A DNA stretch of 64,000 bases from Poriferisodalis sp026713105 (GCA_965115995.1 OZ220472.1:1364001-1428000); one strand, 5' to 3'. Positions 15,621-25,572 are shown, numbered from the stretch's first letter. Notes: generated from the sequence alone by a model not told the origin. Numbers and translations are program-made.

Positions 15621-15698
15621 ATTTCCCGCTCTTGTTCGCTGCGCTCACGGGCCGCTCGGGCCACGGCTGCGCCATGCGGCGCAGCCTCTGTGGCCCGA
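15621..15698 (+). repeat. Dispersed repeat A, copy 1
   Basis: TTCCCGCTCTTGTTCGCTG, then GCGCTCACGGGCCGCTCGGG, then a long hairpin: GGGCCAC, GGCTGCGCC, ATGC, GGCGCAGCC, TCT, GTGGCCC. Related copies lie at 30617-30682, 47722-47812 and 62324-62438, with a fragment at 56013-56040. It ends directly before the TAGGGT box of trkA. Confidence 0.8.
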
Positions 15699-15700
15699 AG

Positions 15701-15706
15701 TAGGGT
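15701..15706 (+). promoter_or_regulatory. TAGGGT box, candidate leaderless promoter for trkA
   Basis: TAGGGT fits TANNNT and ends 8 bases before the GTG start of trkA. No Shine-Dalgarno is present. No convincing -35 is seen. Confidence 0.35.
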
Positions 15707-15714
15707 CGCAAATT

Positions 15715-17058
15715 GTGAGGATTCTCGTGGTGGGGGCCGGCGAGGTCGGAAGTTACATCGCCGAGCGCCTCAGCCGCGAGGGCAACGATGTCATCGTCAT
15801 CGACCGGGATTCAGGGCGCCTCGATGCGCTCGCCTCCGAGGTCGACCTGCTCACGGTGACTGGGAGCGGCACCAATCCCAGCGTGCTTGCCGAAGCCGGC
15901 CTCGATCGCGCCGAAGTCGTCGTGGCCGTCACCGACGCCGACGAGGTCAACCTGCTGGCGTGCATGCAGGCGAAGCAGGCGGGCGTGCCGGCGACAGTCG
16001 CACGGCTGCAGGACAGCGATTTGCGTGGCGCGGCGGGTCGCAGCCTGCGAAATGCGATCGGCGTCGACTTGGTGCTCGACCCCGATGAGCAAACCGCCGA
16101 CGCCATCATGGATCTGCTCGTGTACCACGGCGTCTCGGACATCAACGAGCTCGCGAACGGCGAAGTACTGGTCGTCGGCGCTCGGCTCGCCGGCGATGCC
16201 CCGCTCGTCGGCAAGACCATGGCCGAGGTCGGCGCCTACTACGAGCCGGAATGGGACTTCATCTTCGGCGCCCTGTCTCGGGACGGCGATGTCACCGTGA
16301 TGCGGCGCGAGACGACGCTGCAGCCGCATGACCTGCTGAGAGTCGTCTGCCGCCGTCAGGGCCGGCGCGAACTCATGGAGATCATGGGGCTCAGCCGCTC
16401 CGACTTGCGCCGCGTCATGATTCTGGGCGGCGGTCGCACTGCCGGACTGCTGGCGGGCCGTCTGCTCGAGCGGCACATCGAGGTCGTCATCATCGAATTG
16501 CAGCACCAGCGGTGTCTCGAGCTGAGCGAGCGCCACGCAGGCGCCTTGGTGCTGCATGGCGACATCACCGACATCGATGTTCTCGCTCGCGAGGACATCG
16601 GAAGTTTCGATGCCGTCGTCGCGGCCACGGGCGAGGACGACGCCAATGTGCTGGCCTGCCTATACGCCAAGTCGGAGGGCGCAGGCGAGACGATCGCCGT
16701 GGTGCATCGCCTGTCGCTGTTGCCGCTGCTGGAACAGGTAGGCATCGACGCTGCGCTCTCGCCCCGCACCGCGAGCGCCAACATGGTGCTGCGGATGGTC
16801 CGTGGCGACGTCACAGCCGTCGCCACATTCCTCGAGGGCAATGTCGAAGTGCTCGAATTTGCGGTGGGCGCGGGCTCGAAAGCTGATGGGTCGACCGTGC
16901 GCGATCTCCACCTGCCCGGCCAGATGCTGCTGGCTGCCATCGTGCGCGACGGCAAAGCCCGCATTGCGCGGGGCCGCAGCGAGTTGAGGGCGCGGGACCA
17001 CGTGGTCGCCTTCGTGACGCCTGACTGCGTGGACGAGGTCAAGCAGGCCTTTCGGTGA
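15715..17058 (+). CDS. trkA: Trk potassium uptake regulatory subunit TrkA
   Basis: 447 residues with two RCK_N Rossmann units, each with an RCK_C part: MRILVVGAGEVGSYIAERL with D/E switch DRDSGRL, and RRVMILGGGRTAGLLAGRLL in the second half. TrkA binds NAD(H) or ATP on the cytoplasmic face of TrkH and gates K+ entry. The first GTG before RILVVGAG is the start; the open frame continues upstream but that part is repeat A sequence. It overlaps trkH as GTGA. Confidence 0.93.
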   Translation: MRILVVGAGEVGSYIAERLSREGNDVIVIDRDSGRLDALASEVDLLTVTGSGTNPSVLAEAGLDRAEVVVAVTDADEVNLLACMQAKQAGVPATVARLQDSDLRGAAGRSLRNAIGVDLVLDPDEQTADAIMDLLVYHGVSDINELANGEVLVVGARLAGDAPLVGKTMAEVGAYYEPEWDFIFGALSRDGDVTVMRRETTLQPHDLLRVVCRRQGRRELMEIMGLSRSDLRRVMILGGGRTAGLLAGRLLERHIEVVIIELQHQRCLELSERHAGALVLHGDITDIDVLAREDIGSFDAVVAATGEDDANVLACLYAKSEGAGETIAVVHRLSLLPLLEQVGIDAALSPRTASANMVLRMVRGDVTAVATFLEGNVEVLEFAVGAGSKADGSTVRDLHLPGQMLLAAIVRDGKARIARGRSELRARDHVVAFVTPDCVDEVKQAFR

Positions 17059-18755
17059 CACCCCGTCCGGCTCGCCGGGCTCGGGAGCGCGAGAGGCTGC
17101 GCCGCTTGGTGGTGAGAGCGGTGCGAGCCGGCGACGGCGCGCTGCATCGGTGGGCCCGCGGGCCCTACGAATCGACCCTTGCCGTGGTGACGTTGGTGGT
17201 GCTGGCCGCCGCTGCGCCGGTGTTCGCTGCATGTGCAGTATTCGACTGGTTGTTCGGGGGACGGGTTGGGGCGAGCGGCGAGTCCGGGACTGATGCTGTC
17301 CCGCTGTTGATTGCAGGCGCTGCCATCGCGCTGTTCGCACTAGGCCTCTTGCGACTGTGCCGATTCGAGCGGCGTATCACCGAACGCCAGACCCTGACAG
17401 CGCTCGTGCTTGGGTCGTTTGCGGCGGTGGCCGCCTTTGCGGTCGCTCACCTCGCGACCGGCGCGGTCCCGCCCACGGCGTTGGCGACGGCGTTCGCCGA
17501 GGCGGCGGCGACGGTGACTGGCACCAACAGCACCACGATCCCAGCAGCCGATCTCGGCCAAAAGCTGGATCTCGGCGGCGGGATGCTGGCGCTGCGAGCG
17601 GCGGGGCAGTGGTTGGGCGGGGCTGCCTTCATCGTCGTGCTGGTGCGTGTACTGCCACATCTCGGCGTCGGCGGACTGGACTCCGATGGGGGAGTGGCGA
17701 CCCGTTCGGCTCGCAGGCTGGCGCCGCGCAGAGCCGGCACGATGGGCCGCCTGCTGCTGCTGTATTCGGCTCTCACCGTGCTGGTTGCCGTCGGCTACGC
17801 GCTGGCGGGCATGCCACTGACCCAGAGCGGGCTGCACGCACTGACCACGGCATCGACCGGGGGTTTCTCCACGTACGCGGACTCGCTGGGTCATTTCGAC
17901 TCGGCGGCTATCGAATGGGTGGCGATCTTCGGCATGGCTGCCGGCGGCGTGAGCCTGCCGCTGATGTTCCTGGCGATCCGGCGCCGTGATCCGGCCCGCT
18001 TCATTCGGAGCTATGAGTTCCGGCTGTATGTCACGTTGATCGTCTTCGCCACCGTGACCGTGGCGCTGTGGACCCGTGACGACTTCGGTTTCGGGCACCT
18101 CTTCGGCCTTGAGCACTTCCGCAAGTCGCTGTTCGCGGTGGTGTCGGTGATCTCGACGACTGGCTTCGAGACAGCGTCCTTCATCGAGCTGTCGACCGGC
18201 AGCCAAGCGATTCTGATGGTGCTCATGCTGATCGGCGGCATGAGCGCGTCCATGGCCGGCGGTTTCAAGGTTGTGCGTCTGCTGACGCTCGCTTCCTATA
18301 TCGGGCGCGAGCTGCGCCGCGCCATCTACCCATCGCTGGCCGAGCGGCTGCGCCTGGGCCGCTCGACCATCTCGGAGACCACGATCAGCCGCATCGTGGG
18401 AGAACTGCTGCTCGCAGCGCTGCTGCTGATTCCCGCGGCGATCCTGCTCGGCGCCAGCGGGCTCGACATCGTCGGCGCGCTCAGCTACGCCGTGTCCGCG
18501 CTCTCCAATGTCGGGCCAGCCATGTCCTATGTCGATCCGGACCTGCCGGGTGTTGTGCCAGCGGTGGGCTCGACCGGGCATCTGGCAGCGGTCAACTGGA
18601 TAGGGCACCTCACCGCAGGGCTGCTCATGCTGCTCGGCCGCATGTCGGTGACCGCGGCGGCGGTGGCGCTGAGCGTTGCGGCATATCCCCTGGTGGCTGC
18701 GGTCCGTCACGGGCGGTGGCGTCGCCGGACGCACTCACCGATGAGCGTGCGATGA
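17055..18755 (+). CDS. trkH: Potassium uptake channel TrkH, first paralogue
   Basis: 566 residues, many membrane segments, basic N-terminus. The four pore loops are visible as TVTGTNSTT, TASTGGFSTYA, SVISTTGFETAS and SALSNVGPAM, each keeping the filter glycine. It forms the K+-conducting dimer controlled by the TrkA ring. The first loop is less canonical than in the second TrkH. It overlaps trkA (GTGA) and trkH-2 (ATGA), so all three are probably made together. Confidence 0.9.
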   Translation: MTPRPARRARERERLRRLVVRAVRAGDGALHRWARGPYESTLAVVTLVVLAAAAPVFAACAVFDWLFGGRVGASGESGTDAVPLLIAGAAIALFALGLLRLCRFERRITERQTLTALVLGSFAAVAAFAVAHLATGAVPPTALATAFAEAAATVTGTNSTTIPAADLGQKLDLGGGMLALRAAGQWLGGAAFIVVLVRVLPHLGVGGLDSDGGVATRSARRLAPRRAGTMGRLLLLYSALTVLVAVGYALAGMPLTQSGLHALTTASTGGFSTYADSLGHFDSAAIEWVAIFGMAAGGVSLPLMFLAIRRRDPARFIRSYEFRLYVTLIVFATVTVALWTRDDFGFGHLFGLEHFRKSLFAVVSVISTTGFETASFIELSTGSQAILMVLMLIGGMSASMAGGFKVVRLLTLASYIGRELRRAIYPSLAERLRLGRSTISETTISRIVGELLLAALLLIPAAILLGASGLDIVGALSYAVSALSNVGPAMSYVDPDLPGVVPAVGSTGHLAAVNWIGHLTAGLLMLLGRMSVTAAAVALSVAAYPLVAAVRHGRWRRRTHSPMSVR

Positions 18756-20341
18756 GCACCATGGCATCGCTGGGGGAGCGACGTTTCGAATCCACCCCGG
18801 TGCACGTGAGCGGGGTGGCTCTGCTGCTGGTGGCGGCGGGCATGGCAGTCTCCGCAGGCGTCGCGCTCGTCGACGGCGGCGGGGGAGCGCTTGCGTTGGG
18901 GACCGCCGCCGCGATCACTGCGAGCGTCGGCAGCGCCATGATGGGCTCGACCACGGCCTCGGATCGGTCCGACTCGCCGCTGGCGTTCGCGGCGGTGGCC
19001 TGGGCATGGCTGGCGGTTTCTATAGCGGGAACGATGCCGTACCTGTTCAGCGGCGTGATCGGTTGGAGCGAGGCCGACAACGCACTCTTCGAATCGGTCT
19101 CGGGCTTCACCTGTACGGGTGCCACGATCTTGGCCGACATCGACGGGGTTGCCCACGGGATCCTCTTCTTCCGCAGCATGACGCAGTGGTTCGGCGGCAT
19201 GGGCCTGATCGTCCTCGCCGTGAGCGTGCTGCCCGCACTGAAGGTCGGCGGTCTCGAGCTCATCGCCAACGAGGCACCCGGCCCGACGGCCGATCGCTTC
19301 ACGCCGCGAATCGCCGCCACGGCCCGGCGGTTGTGGATGCTGTACAGCGGGTTTACGGTGGCGGTCGCGCTCGCCCTGCTGGCAGCGGGTACGAGCCTGT
19401 TCGACGCGGTAGCGCACGCCTTCACCACCGTGGCAACTGGGGGCTTCTCGACGCACTCGGCATCGATTGCCTACTTCGACTCGGTTGCGGTCGAGCTGGT
19501 GGTGATCGTCGGCATGATCATGTGCGGCGCGAGCTTCTCGATCCATTGGCACACGATCATGCGCACCCGGTCGAAGCTCCGGGGCTACTCGGAGCTGCGC
19601 TGGTACTTGAGCCTCATCGGTGGTGCCGCGATCGCGCTGCTCGTACTCAATTCCGGCAAGCTCGACCTGGGCCAGAACATCCGTGAGGCTGCCTTCTATG
19701 CAGCGTCGCTGGGGTCCAATACGGGCTACGGCCTCACCGATTACACCCACTCGCAATTCTGGACGCCCTCCGCGCAGCTCGTGCTGCTGGCACTGTTCCT
19801 GGTGGGCGGCATGACGGGTTCGACCGCAGGCGGCATGAAAGTGCTGCGCTTGCAGATCGTGGCCCGTTACGCGGTCCGGGAGGTCATTCGCGCTCGCCAC
19901 CGCAGAGCCGTGCTGCCGATGCGCATCGGCGACACCACAGTGGCTGAGGACGTGGCGGCGCGGGCGCTGGGATTCGTGTTGCTCTACTTGGGCCTTGCTC
20001 TGGCGGGCGGGGTGCTGATGACCGCATTGGGCAACGATCTCGAGACCGGATTCTCCGGGGCGGTCTCGGCTATCGGCACCGTCGGCCCGGCGCTGGGCGA
20101 GGCCGGGCCGACCTCATCGGCGCTGGCGTTCGAGCGTGCGTCCCGGCCGGTGATGATGGTGCTCATGCTGTTCGGCCGCCTCGAAGTGTTTCCCACGATG
20201 CTGATGTTCGTTGCTGCGATGCGGGCTGGCACTCGCTCGCGCTACGGGCGGCAGGCAGCACAGCGCGGACCGCGCCGGCTGACTCGCCGGGAGACCCACG
20301 CATCCACACGAGGGCTCAAGAGACAGCGCGCAGGGGAGTGA
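18752..20341 (+). CDS. trkH: Potassium uptake channel TrkH, second paralogue
   Basis: 529 residues. Pore loops are SGFTCTGATIL, TVATGGFSTHS, SLGSNTGYGLTD and SAIGTVGPALGEAG, with TM helices between them and GGMTGSTAGGMKVLR before the fourth domain, as in canonical TrkH/KtrB. The start is ATG 18752, overlapping the previous stop; an earlier in-frame ATG lies inside trkH-1. The two TrkH copies are clearly different in sequence and may form separate channels with the one TrkA, or a heterodimer. The 3' end overlaps the convergent lipoprotein gene by 26 bases. Confidence 0.92.
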   Translation: MSTMASLGERRFESTPVHVSGVALLLVAAGMAVSAGVALVDGGGGALALGTAAAITASVGSAMMGSTTASDRSDSPLAFAAVAWAWLAVSIAGTMPYLFSGVIGWSEADNALFESVSGFTCTGATILADIDGVAHGILFFRSMTQWFGGMGLIVLAVSVLPALKVGGLELIANEAPGPTADRFTPRIAATARRLWMLYSGFTVAVALALLAAGTSLFDAVAHAFTTVATGGFSTHSASIAYFDSVAVELVVIVGMIMCGASFSIHWHTIMRTRSKLRGYSELRWYLSLIGGAAIALLVLNSGKLDLGQNIREAAFYAASLGSNTGYGLTDYTHSQFWTPSAQLVLLALFLVGGMTGSTAGGMKVLRLQIVARYAVREVIRARHRRAVLPMRIGDTTVAEDVAARALGFVLLYLGLALAGGVLMTALGNDLETGFSGAVSAIGTVGPALGEAGPTSSALAFERASRPVMMVLMLFGRLEVFPTMLMFVAAMRAGTRSRYGRQAAQRGPRRLTRRETHASTRGLKRQRAGE

Positions 20342-20954
20342 GCGGCATCAACTCGCTGAAGTCGTCTACCCGCAGCGCGCGAGGAAGCTCGCCGGGCTGG
20401 ACCTGAGCAATTGTCCCGGCCCCGTCGGGAAGCAACTGCGCGACGCCGTCGAGAAAGAACAGCACGCCCTGGCTGTCTCGTGCGAGCGCTGAGGCGGTGA
20501 GGACGAGCTGTGCCACCGCGCGCACCCGCTGGGCGCCTTCGACTTCGAAGAACACCTCATTGAGGTGGATGGACACAACGTTGTTCCGCAAGAGCTGCAC
20601 GTCCACGACCTCGGTGCCGGCCGGGATCGCGGATTCGAGTCCGTTCTCGGCTTCGGCCGGTGTCGGGCCAGCCAGCAAGTTGTTGAGAGGGGCATCGAGG
20701 AAGACCGGTGCTGCGAGGGGACGCTGCAATTCGACGAGAAGGCCGTCGCGCAGGAAGTAGACCGCATGCAGCGAGGTTGTCGGCGTATCGGGAGCTGCGC
20801 CCACGACGGGCTGGTTGTTGCGTTCGGGAAAGACGCCTGACGGCACCTCGACACGGGAAGGAGCGTCGTCGGTGGGCAAACCGCACCCGGTGATCCCAAT
20901 CACGCAACCGATGGCTGCGCCGAGGCACTTCATTACGCAGCGGGGGAGCTTCAT
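20316..20954 (-). CDS. GerMN-domain lipoprotein, LpqB-like but short
   Basis: 212 residues with a lipoprotein signal: KCLGAAIGCVIGITGC, lipid-attachment Cys about 24. A GerMN domain follows (about 60-180; LRDGLLVELQRPL, LNNLLAGPTPAE, NVVSIHLNEVFFEV). Its place after mtrB matches LpqB, the lipoprotein that modulates MtrB. LpqB usually has about 580 residues and a C-terminal propeller, which is missing here. It overlaps mtrB by ATGA. Confidence 0.8.
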   Translation of the reverse strand: MKLPRCVMKCLGAAIGCVIGITGCGLPTDDAPSRVEVPSGVFPERNNQPVVGAAPDTPTTSLHAVYFLRDGLLVELQRPLAAPVFLDAPLNNLLAGPTPAEAENGLESAIPAGTEVVDVQLLRNNVVSIHLNEVFFEVEGAQRVRAVAQLVLTASALARDSQGVLFFLDGVAQLLPDGAGTIAQVQPGELPRALRVDDFSELMPLTPLRAVS

Positions 20955-22366
20955 CGGTGCCCTGCAATGGGAAGTCTGACGACGAAACGCGCTCCGCGCC
21001 GGCCGTCGGGGCGTGCCTCCACGTGCACAGTTCCCCCATGTCGGCGGGTGTGCTCGTACACCAGCGCCAGTCCGAGACCAGCGCCACTGCCTGCTCCTCG
21101 CTTCCGCGCCGCAGCACCGCGCGTGAAACGCTCAAAGACGAGCTCGCGTTCAGACGGCGCGACCCCCGGGCCGTCGTCCTCGACGGCGACTCGAACCGAA
21201 TTGCCCGGCCGGGAGATCTCCACCCGGGCAACGCCGCCGCCGTGCTTGTCGGCATTTCGCAACAAGTTGTCGAATACCTGCGCAAGTCCTCGCTTGTCGC
21301 CGATCACGACTGCATCGGTCGCAGTCGCGCTGATGTCCAGTGTGACGTCGGGCCCGTGCGTGCTGACGCGATGCTGGACCAACTCGGTGATGTTGACGAG
21401 GCCGCGTTCGAAGACCGAACCGTCCGCATCGGGGCGAGAGATCTCCAGCAGATCCTGTACGAGCTGCTGGAACCTGTCGACCTCCGAAGCGAGCAGATCC
21501 AGTGCGGTTGCACCTTGAGCCGACAGTTCGTCGCGATGGCCGCTGAGGTAGTCGATCGAGCTCCGCAGGGTCTGCAGCGGTGAACGCAACTCGTGGCTCA
21601 CGTCGGACGCGAATCTGGCGTCACGCGCAATCCGGCGTTCCATGGCATCGGCCATGTCGTTGAACGACTCCACGATCACGGCGAGATCGGGGTCGTCGCT
21701 GCGTTCGACGCGCGTGTCGAACCGGCCGTGAGCGATCGAGTTCGCAGCATCGGACACCGTTGCCAGCGGTCGCAACAGCCGTCCGCCGGCCCAGGCGCCG
21801 ACGGCGACGCCGATCAGCACCGTCAGCGCGGCTCCCACGCCGAGGATCAGGCGCAGGCTGGCGAGCGTGGCCTCGATCTCAGAGAGGGGGACTACCTCGA
21901 AGTACAGCGTTTCGCTGAGCTGGGACACCGCAGACGGACGCAGGCGCAGACCCAGCGCGAGCTGGGGAACACCGTCGAGCCGGTATCGCATCGCGTGGGC
22001 CTCTTCAGACCGCTCCACCGCATCCACGAACTCATCGGGCAGGTCGCTGGGCACGAGCGACGGAGATCGCCAGATGTCGGGTCCGGTGCGGACGATGGAG
22101 CGGCTGCCGCTGAGGCTGGGAAGCGATTCCAGGAGGACGGCGAAGTCGGGGCTCTCCGCACGCAGCGAGCCCTGCACCTGGGTCGCGTTCGCGAAGAACT
22201 GGGCCTCGGAGGAATCTTGGCGCAGGCCCAGCATCGAGCCTCGGGAAAGGCTGTAGGTCATGACGACCAGCAGGAACGCCGCCAGCATCGCGCCGAGCGT
22301 GAACGCCCCGACGACGCGGGCGCGTAGCGGCAGCCGCCGCAGTGGCCGCGGCCACCGCAACCTCAT
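20951..22366 (-). CDS. mtrB: Sensor histidine kinase, MtrB-like
   Basis: 471 residues. TM1 (about 15-38), an extracytoplasmic sensor region, TM2 (about 172-194), HAMP (about 195-250), HisKA with H258 in SDVSHELRSPLQ, and HATPase with NLLRNADKHG, DDGPGVAP, FERFTRG and GAGLGLALV. It should phosphorylate the upstream response regulator. Start ATG 22366 is preferred: a second in-phase-looking MRLRWPRPLRRL copy at 22440 is out of frame and makes a micro-ORF. The order mtrA-mtrB-lpqB is the actinobacterial arrangement that controls division and envelope genes. Confidence 0.87.
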   Translation of the reverse strand: MRLRWPRPLRRLPLRARVVGAFTLGAMLAAFLLVVMTYSLSRGSMLGLRQDSSEAQFFANATQVQGSLRAESPDFAVLLESLPSLSGSRSIVRTGPDIWRSPSLVPSDLPDEFVDAVERSEEAHAMRYRLDGVPQLALGLRLRPSAVSQLSETLYFEVVPLSEIEATLASLRLILGVGAALTVLIGVAVGAWAGGRLLRPLATVSDAANSIAHGRFDTRVERSDDPDLAVIVESFNDMADAMERRIARDARFASDVSHELRSPLQTLRSSIDYLSGHRDELSAQGATALDLLASEVDRFQQLVQDLLEISRPDADGSVFERGLVNITELVQHRVSTHGPDVTLDISATATDAVVIGDKRGLAQVFDNLLRNADKHGGGVARVEISRPGNSVRVAVEDDGPGVAPSERELVFERFTRGAAARKRGAGSGAGLGLALVYEHTRRHGGTVHVEARPDGRRGARFVVRLPIAGHR

Positions 22367-22440
22367 GTCACCACCCTGCGAGCGGGTGCCGCCATCGGGC
22401 ACAGCAGCCGCCGCAACGGGCGCGGCCACCGCAACCTCAT
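22330..22440 (-). repeat. Direct repeat of the mtrB start region (two copies of about 37 bp, 74 bp apart)
   Basis: On the minus strand, ATGAGGTTGCGGTGGCCGCG occurs at 22440 and again at 22366, each continuing to CGGCGGCTGC. The offset of 74 is not a multiple of three, so only the inner copy is in frame with the kinase. Confidence 0.85.
22363..22440 (-). CDS. 25-residue micro-ORF between mtrA and mtrB
   Basis: The outer copy of the duplicated start region opens one base after the mtrA stop (TGACATG). It reads MRLRWPRPLRRLLCPM then AAPARRVVT and stops at a TGA overlapping the mtrB ATG (ATGA). It may simply relay ribosomes from mtrA to mtrB. Whether the peptide has a function is unknown. Confidence 0.4.
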   Translation of the reverse strand: MRLRWPRPLRRLLCPMAAPARRVVT

Positions 22441-22441
22441 G

Positions 22442-23118
<677 letters not shown>

Positions 23119-23122
<4 letters not shown>

Positions 23123-23547
23123 TGCCGTACCGCCTTGTTGTCAGAACGAGCCCCGGCCCGGCGCCGCCCCTGTGGGGTGCTGCGGGGGCGAAGCTGTACT
23201 GAGGCCTGGTCGGCCCACTCGCTCATGGAGCGCAGCACGAGCGCTGCGAGCGCAGCGACGCCTGCCGCGGCTGCCAGCGCTCCGATGATGGTCCCGCCCA
23301 GCGCGGGGCCGACGCAGTCCAGGCTGCACTGCAGGGCGCCCGTCGCCCAGCCCGCAAGTCCGCCGCAGACTGCGGCGACGACAATTGCGGCGAAGGCCAC
23401 GGCGCGGGCGAGCACGGAGGGCAACGCGGTGGGCGCAGCAGTGAGCCCGATGCCGCCGTCCATCGGATCGTCGGCGCTGGCGGGAGGGCCTAGTGTCTGC
23501 GGACCGCTGTGCGGCCAGTCGTCGCCCTGCACGCTCACCCGTGCCAT
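23119..23547 (-). CDS. Small membrane protein upstream of mtrA
   Basis: 142 residues from MARVSVQGDDWPHSG. Two hydrophobic segments (about VLARAVAFAAIVVAAVCGGL and IIGALAAAAGVAALAALVL) are separated by a short loop with two cysteines (LQCSLDC), and a basic tail follows. No known family is recognised. It belongs to the mtrA operon by its 4-base overlap, so it may affect signalling, but no function can be given. The start is the last ATG before the membrane part; the frame is open further upstream. Confidence 0.6.
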
Positions 23548-23659
23548 GGTACGGCCAGACGGGACCCAGACCGTCAATCGCCCAAGCGTGCGGTGCGCTG
23601 CGTCGGGTGTCGGCTCAGGCGCCCGGCTTGCGTGGCAGACTGCCGGAGTGCCCTCTGAC

Positions 23660-24154
23660 ATGCACCGATGGGCTGTTGCCGGCGGCATTCTTGCGCACGA
23701 CGGCGCTGTGCTCATGGTCAACAACCGTCGACGCAATGGCAGCACCGACTGGAGTACGCCGGGTGGAGTCGTTGATCCAGGCGAGACGGTGCTCGGGGCA
23801 TTGACCCGTGAGGTTGCCGAGGAGACCGGCTTGCAGGTCGCAGCTTGGGACGGGCCCCTCTACACCGTCGAGGCCGATGGCACCGACGGACCCGGTTGGT
23901 TCTTGAAGGTCGAGGTTCACGAGGCCCAGCAGTGGAGCGGCGACCTCGATATCGACGATCCCGATGGCATCGTCTTCGACGCTCGATGGGTGCGCATCGG
24001 CGAACTCGAAGATCTGCTGACAGGCCAATACGCATGGATGGCTGAACCGCTGCTCGCGTACCTGGACGGCGGTGCTCCGCGCGGCCACGTGTTCCGTTAC
24101 ACCGTGACCGGCGATCACCGCAGCGGCTTGGTGGTGACGCCCGAGGGGCGCTGA
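23660..24154 (+). CDS. Nudix hydrolase
   Basis: 164 residues. MHRWAVAGGILAHDGAVLMV leads to a complete Nudix box, GGVVDPGETVLGALT then REVAEETGLQV, which binds Mg2+ and cleaves nucleoside-diphosphate-linked compounds. The substrate is unknown. ATG 23660 follows GGAG by 11 bases; GTG 23648 is an alternative. It lies 23 bases before dinB on the same strand and is divergent from the mtrA operon. Confidence 0.85.
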   Translation: MHRWAVAGGILAHDGAVLMVNNRRRNGSTDWSTPGGVVDPGETVLGALTREVAEETGLQVAAWDGPLYTVEADGTDGPGWFLKVEVHEAQQWSGDLDIDDPDGIVFDARWVRIGELEDLLTGQYAWMAEPLLAYLDGGAPRGHVFRYTVTGDHRSGLVVTPEGR

Positions 24155-24177
24155 CCGCAGCCACCCAGGGCAGTCCC

Positions 24178-25572
24178 ATGAGCCGATCACCGCATCGATT
24201 GCCCGACCCAACCGATCCCAGCGAACTCCCGATCCTGCACGTCGACATGGACGCGTTCTACGTGGAGGTGGAACGCAAGCGCGATCCGTCGCTGGTCGGG
24301 CGCCCGGTGATCGTCGGAGGATCAGGCAGGCGCGGTGTCGTCGCATCGGCCAGCTACGAGGCGCGGGCGTCAGGCGTTCACGCGGCGATGCCGACCGCAC
24401 AGGCGCGCCGGCTGTGTCCGGGGGCTGCGGTCATCACGTCGGATTTCTCTGGCTACGTCGAGGCCTCTTCGGCAATCGCGGAGGTCTTTGAGTCGGTCAC
24501 ACCTCATGTCGAGCCGATTGCGCTGGATGAGGCCTTTCTGGATGTTTCCGGTGCCCACCGGCTCTTCGGCCCGTCGCCTGAGATCGCGTGGCACCTGCGC
24601 GACGCCATCCGCGACGCGGTGGCACTCGAATGCTCCGTCGGCGTCGCCTCCAACAAGACCTTGGCAAAGCTCGCCTCGGAAGCGGCGAAGCCGGCCGTGC
24701 GCGCGACCGGCCCCGAGCCAGGGCTCGGTGTTCGGGTGGTCTGTGTCGCGGACGAGCTGGAATTCCTGCGGGCCCACCGCGCGGAGGCGCTGTGGGGCGT
24801 GGGACCGGTGACGCTGCGTCGGCTCCACGAGATCGATGTGCACACCGTGGGCGACTTGGCGGCGGTGCCGCTGGAACGGCTGATCTCCGCCGTCGGCGCG
24901 GCGCACGGCGCGCACCTGGCGGCACTCGCACAGGGACGTGATGACCGGCCGGTTCATCGGGGCGGGATCCCGCGTTCGATCAGCCACGAGCAGACATTCG
25001 AATTCGATCTGAATGATGCAGATCTCATTCGAGGCGAAGCGATTCGGCTCGCCGATGCCGTCGCGTCCCGTCTGCGCGCCCACGGGCTGTCGGGGCGGAC
25101 CGTCACGGTCAAGGTGAAGCATCCTGACTTCTCGCTGCGGACGCGAGCGCACACGCTCGACGAGCCGGTCCAAACCGGCACGACTGTCGCGCAGGTGGCA
25201 CAGCGGCTCATCGGCACCCTCGATCTCGGCGGGGGAATCCGTTTGCTGGGAGTGGCGGTGTCGAACCTGGCGGTGTCGATTCTGGAGGGGACGGCGTCGG
25301 GCGGGACCGAGGCCGACACAGCCGCCGTCGACGAAGACTCCGCGCAGCCCTCGGCCCCACTCCAGCTCGCATTCGACTTGGGCCTGCGGTCCGGTGCTGA
25401 GCCAGCGCGCAGCGGCGACACGGACTGCGGCCCGACCGGCGACTCTGAGCTCGACATCCAGCTTGCTGACGCCCTGGACGCCATTCGAGACCGTTTTGGC
25501 CGTGCCGTGATTGCGCACGGCTCGGCTGCCTTGCGAGGCGGTCAGCCCGGCGAACGCCGCTGGGGCCGCTGA
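24178..25572 (+). CDS. dinB: DNA polymerase IV (Y family)
   Basis: 464 residues. Catalytic residues are D23 (HVDMDAFYVEVE) and D117/E118 (ALDEAFLDVSG); SVGVASNKTLAKLAS, the HhH region LWGVGPVTLRRLHE and the little finger SISHEQTFE follow. It performs translesion synthesis after replication stalls. The C-terminal tail is longer than in E. coli and carries QLAFDL, resembling a beta-clamp binding motif. The DUF3040 neighbour downstream is typical for actinobacterial dinB. Confidence 0.94.
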   Translation: MSRSPHRLPDPTDPSELPILHVDMDAFYVEVERKRDPSLVGRPVIVGGSGRRGVVASASYEARASGVHAAMPTAQARRLCPGAAVITSDFSGYVEASSAIAEVFESVTPHVEPIALDEAFLDVSGAHRLFGPSPEIAWHLRDAIRDAVALECSVGVASNKTLAKLASEAAKPAVRATGPEPGLGVRVVCVADELEFLRAHRAEALWGVGPVTLRRLHEIDVHTVGDLAAVPLERLISAVGAAHGAHLAALAQGRDDRPVHRGGIPRSISHEQTFEFDLNDADLIRGEAIRLADAVASRLRAHGLSGRTVTVKVKHPDFSLRTRAHTLDEPVQTGTTVAQVAQRLIGTLDLGGGIRLLGVAVSNLAVSILEGTASGGTEADTAAVDEDSAQPSAPLQLAFDLGLRSGAEPARSGDTDCGPTGDSELDIQLADALDAIRDRFGRAVIAHGSAALRGGQPGERRWGR

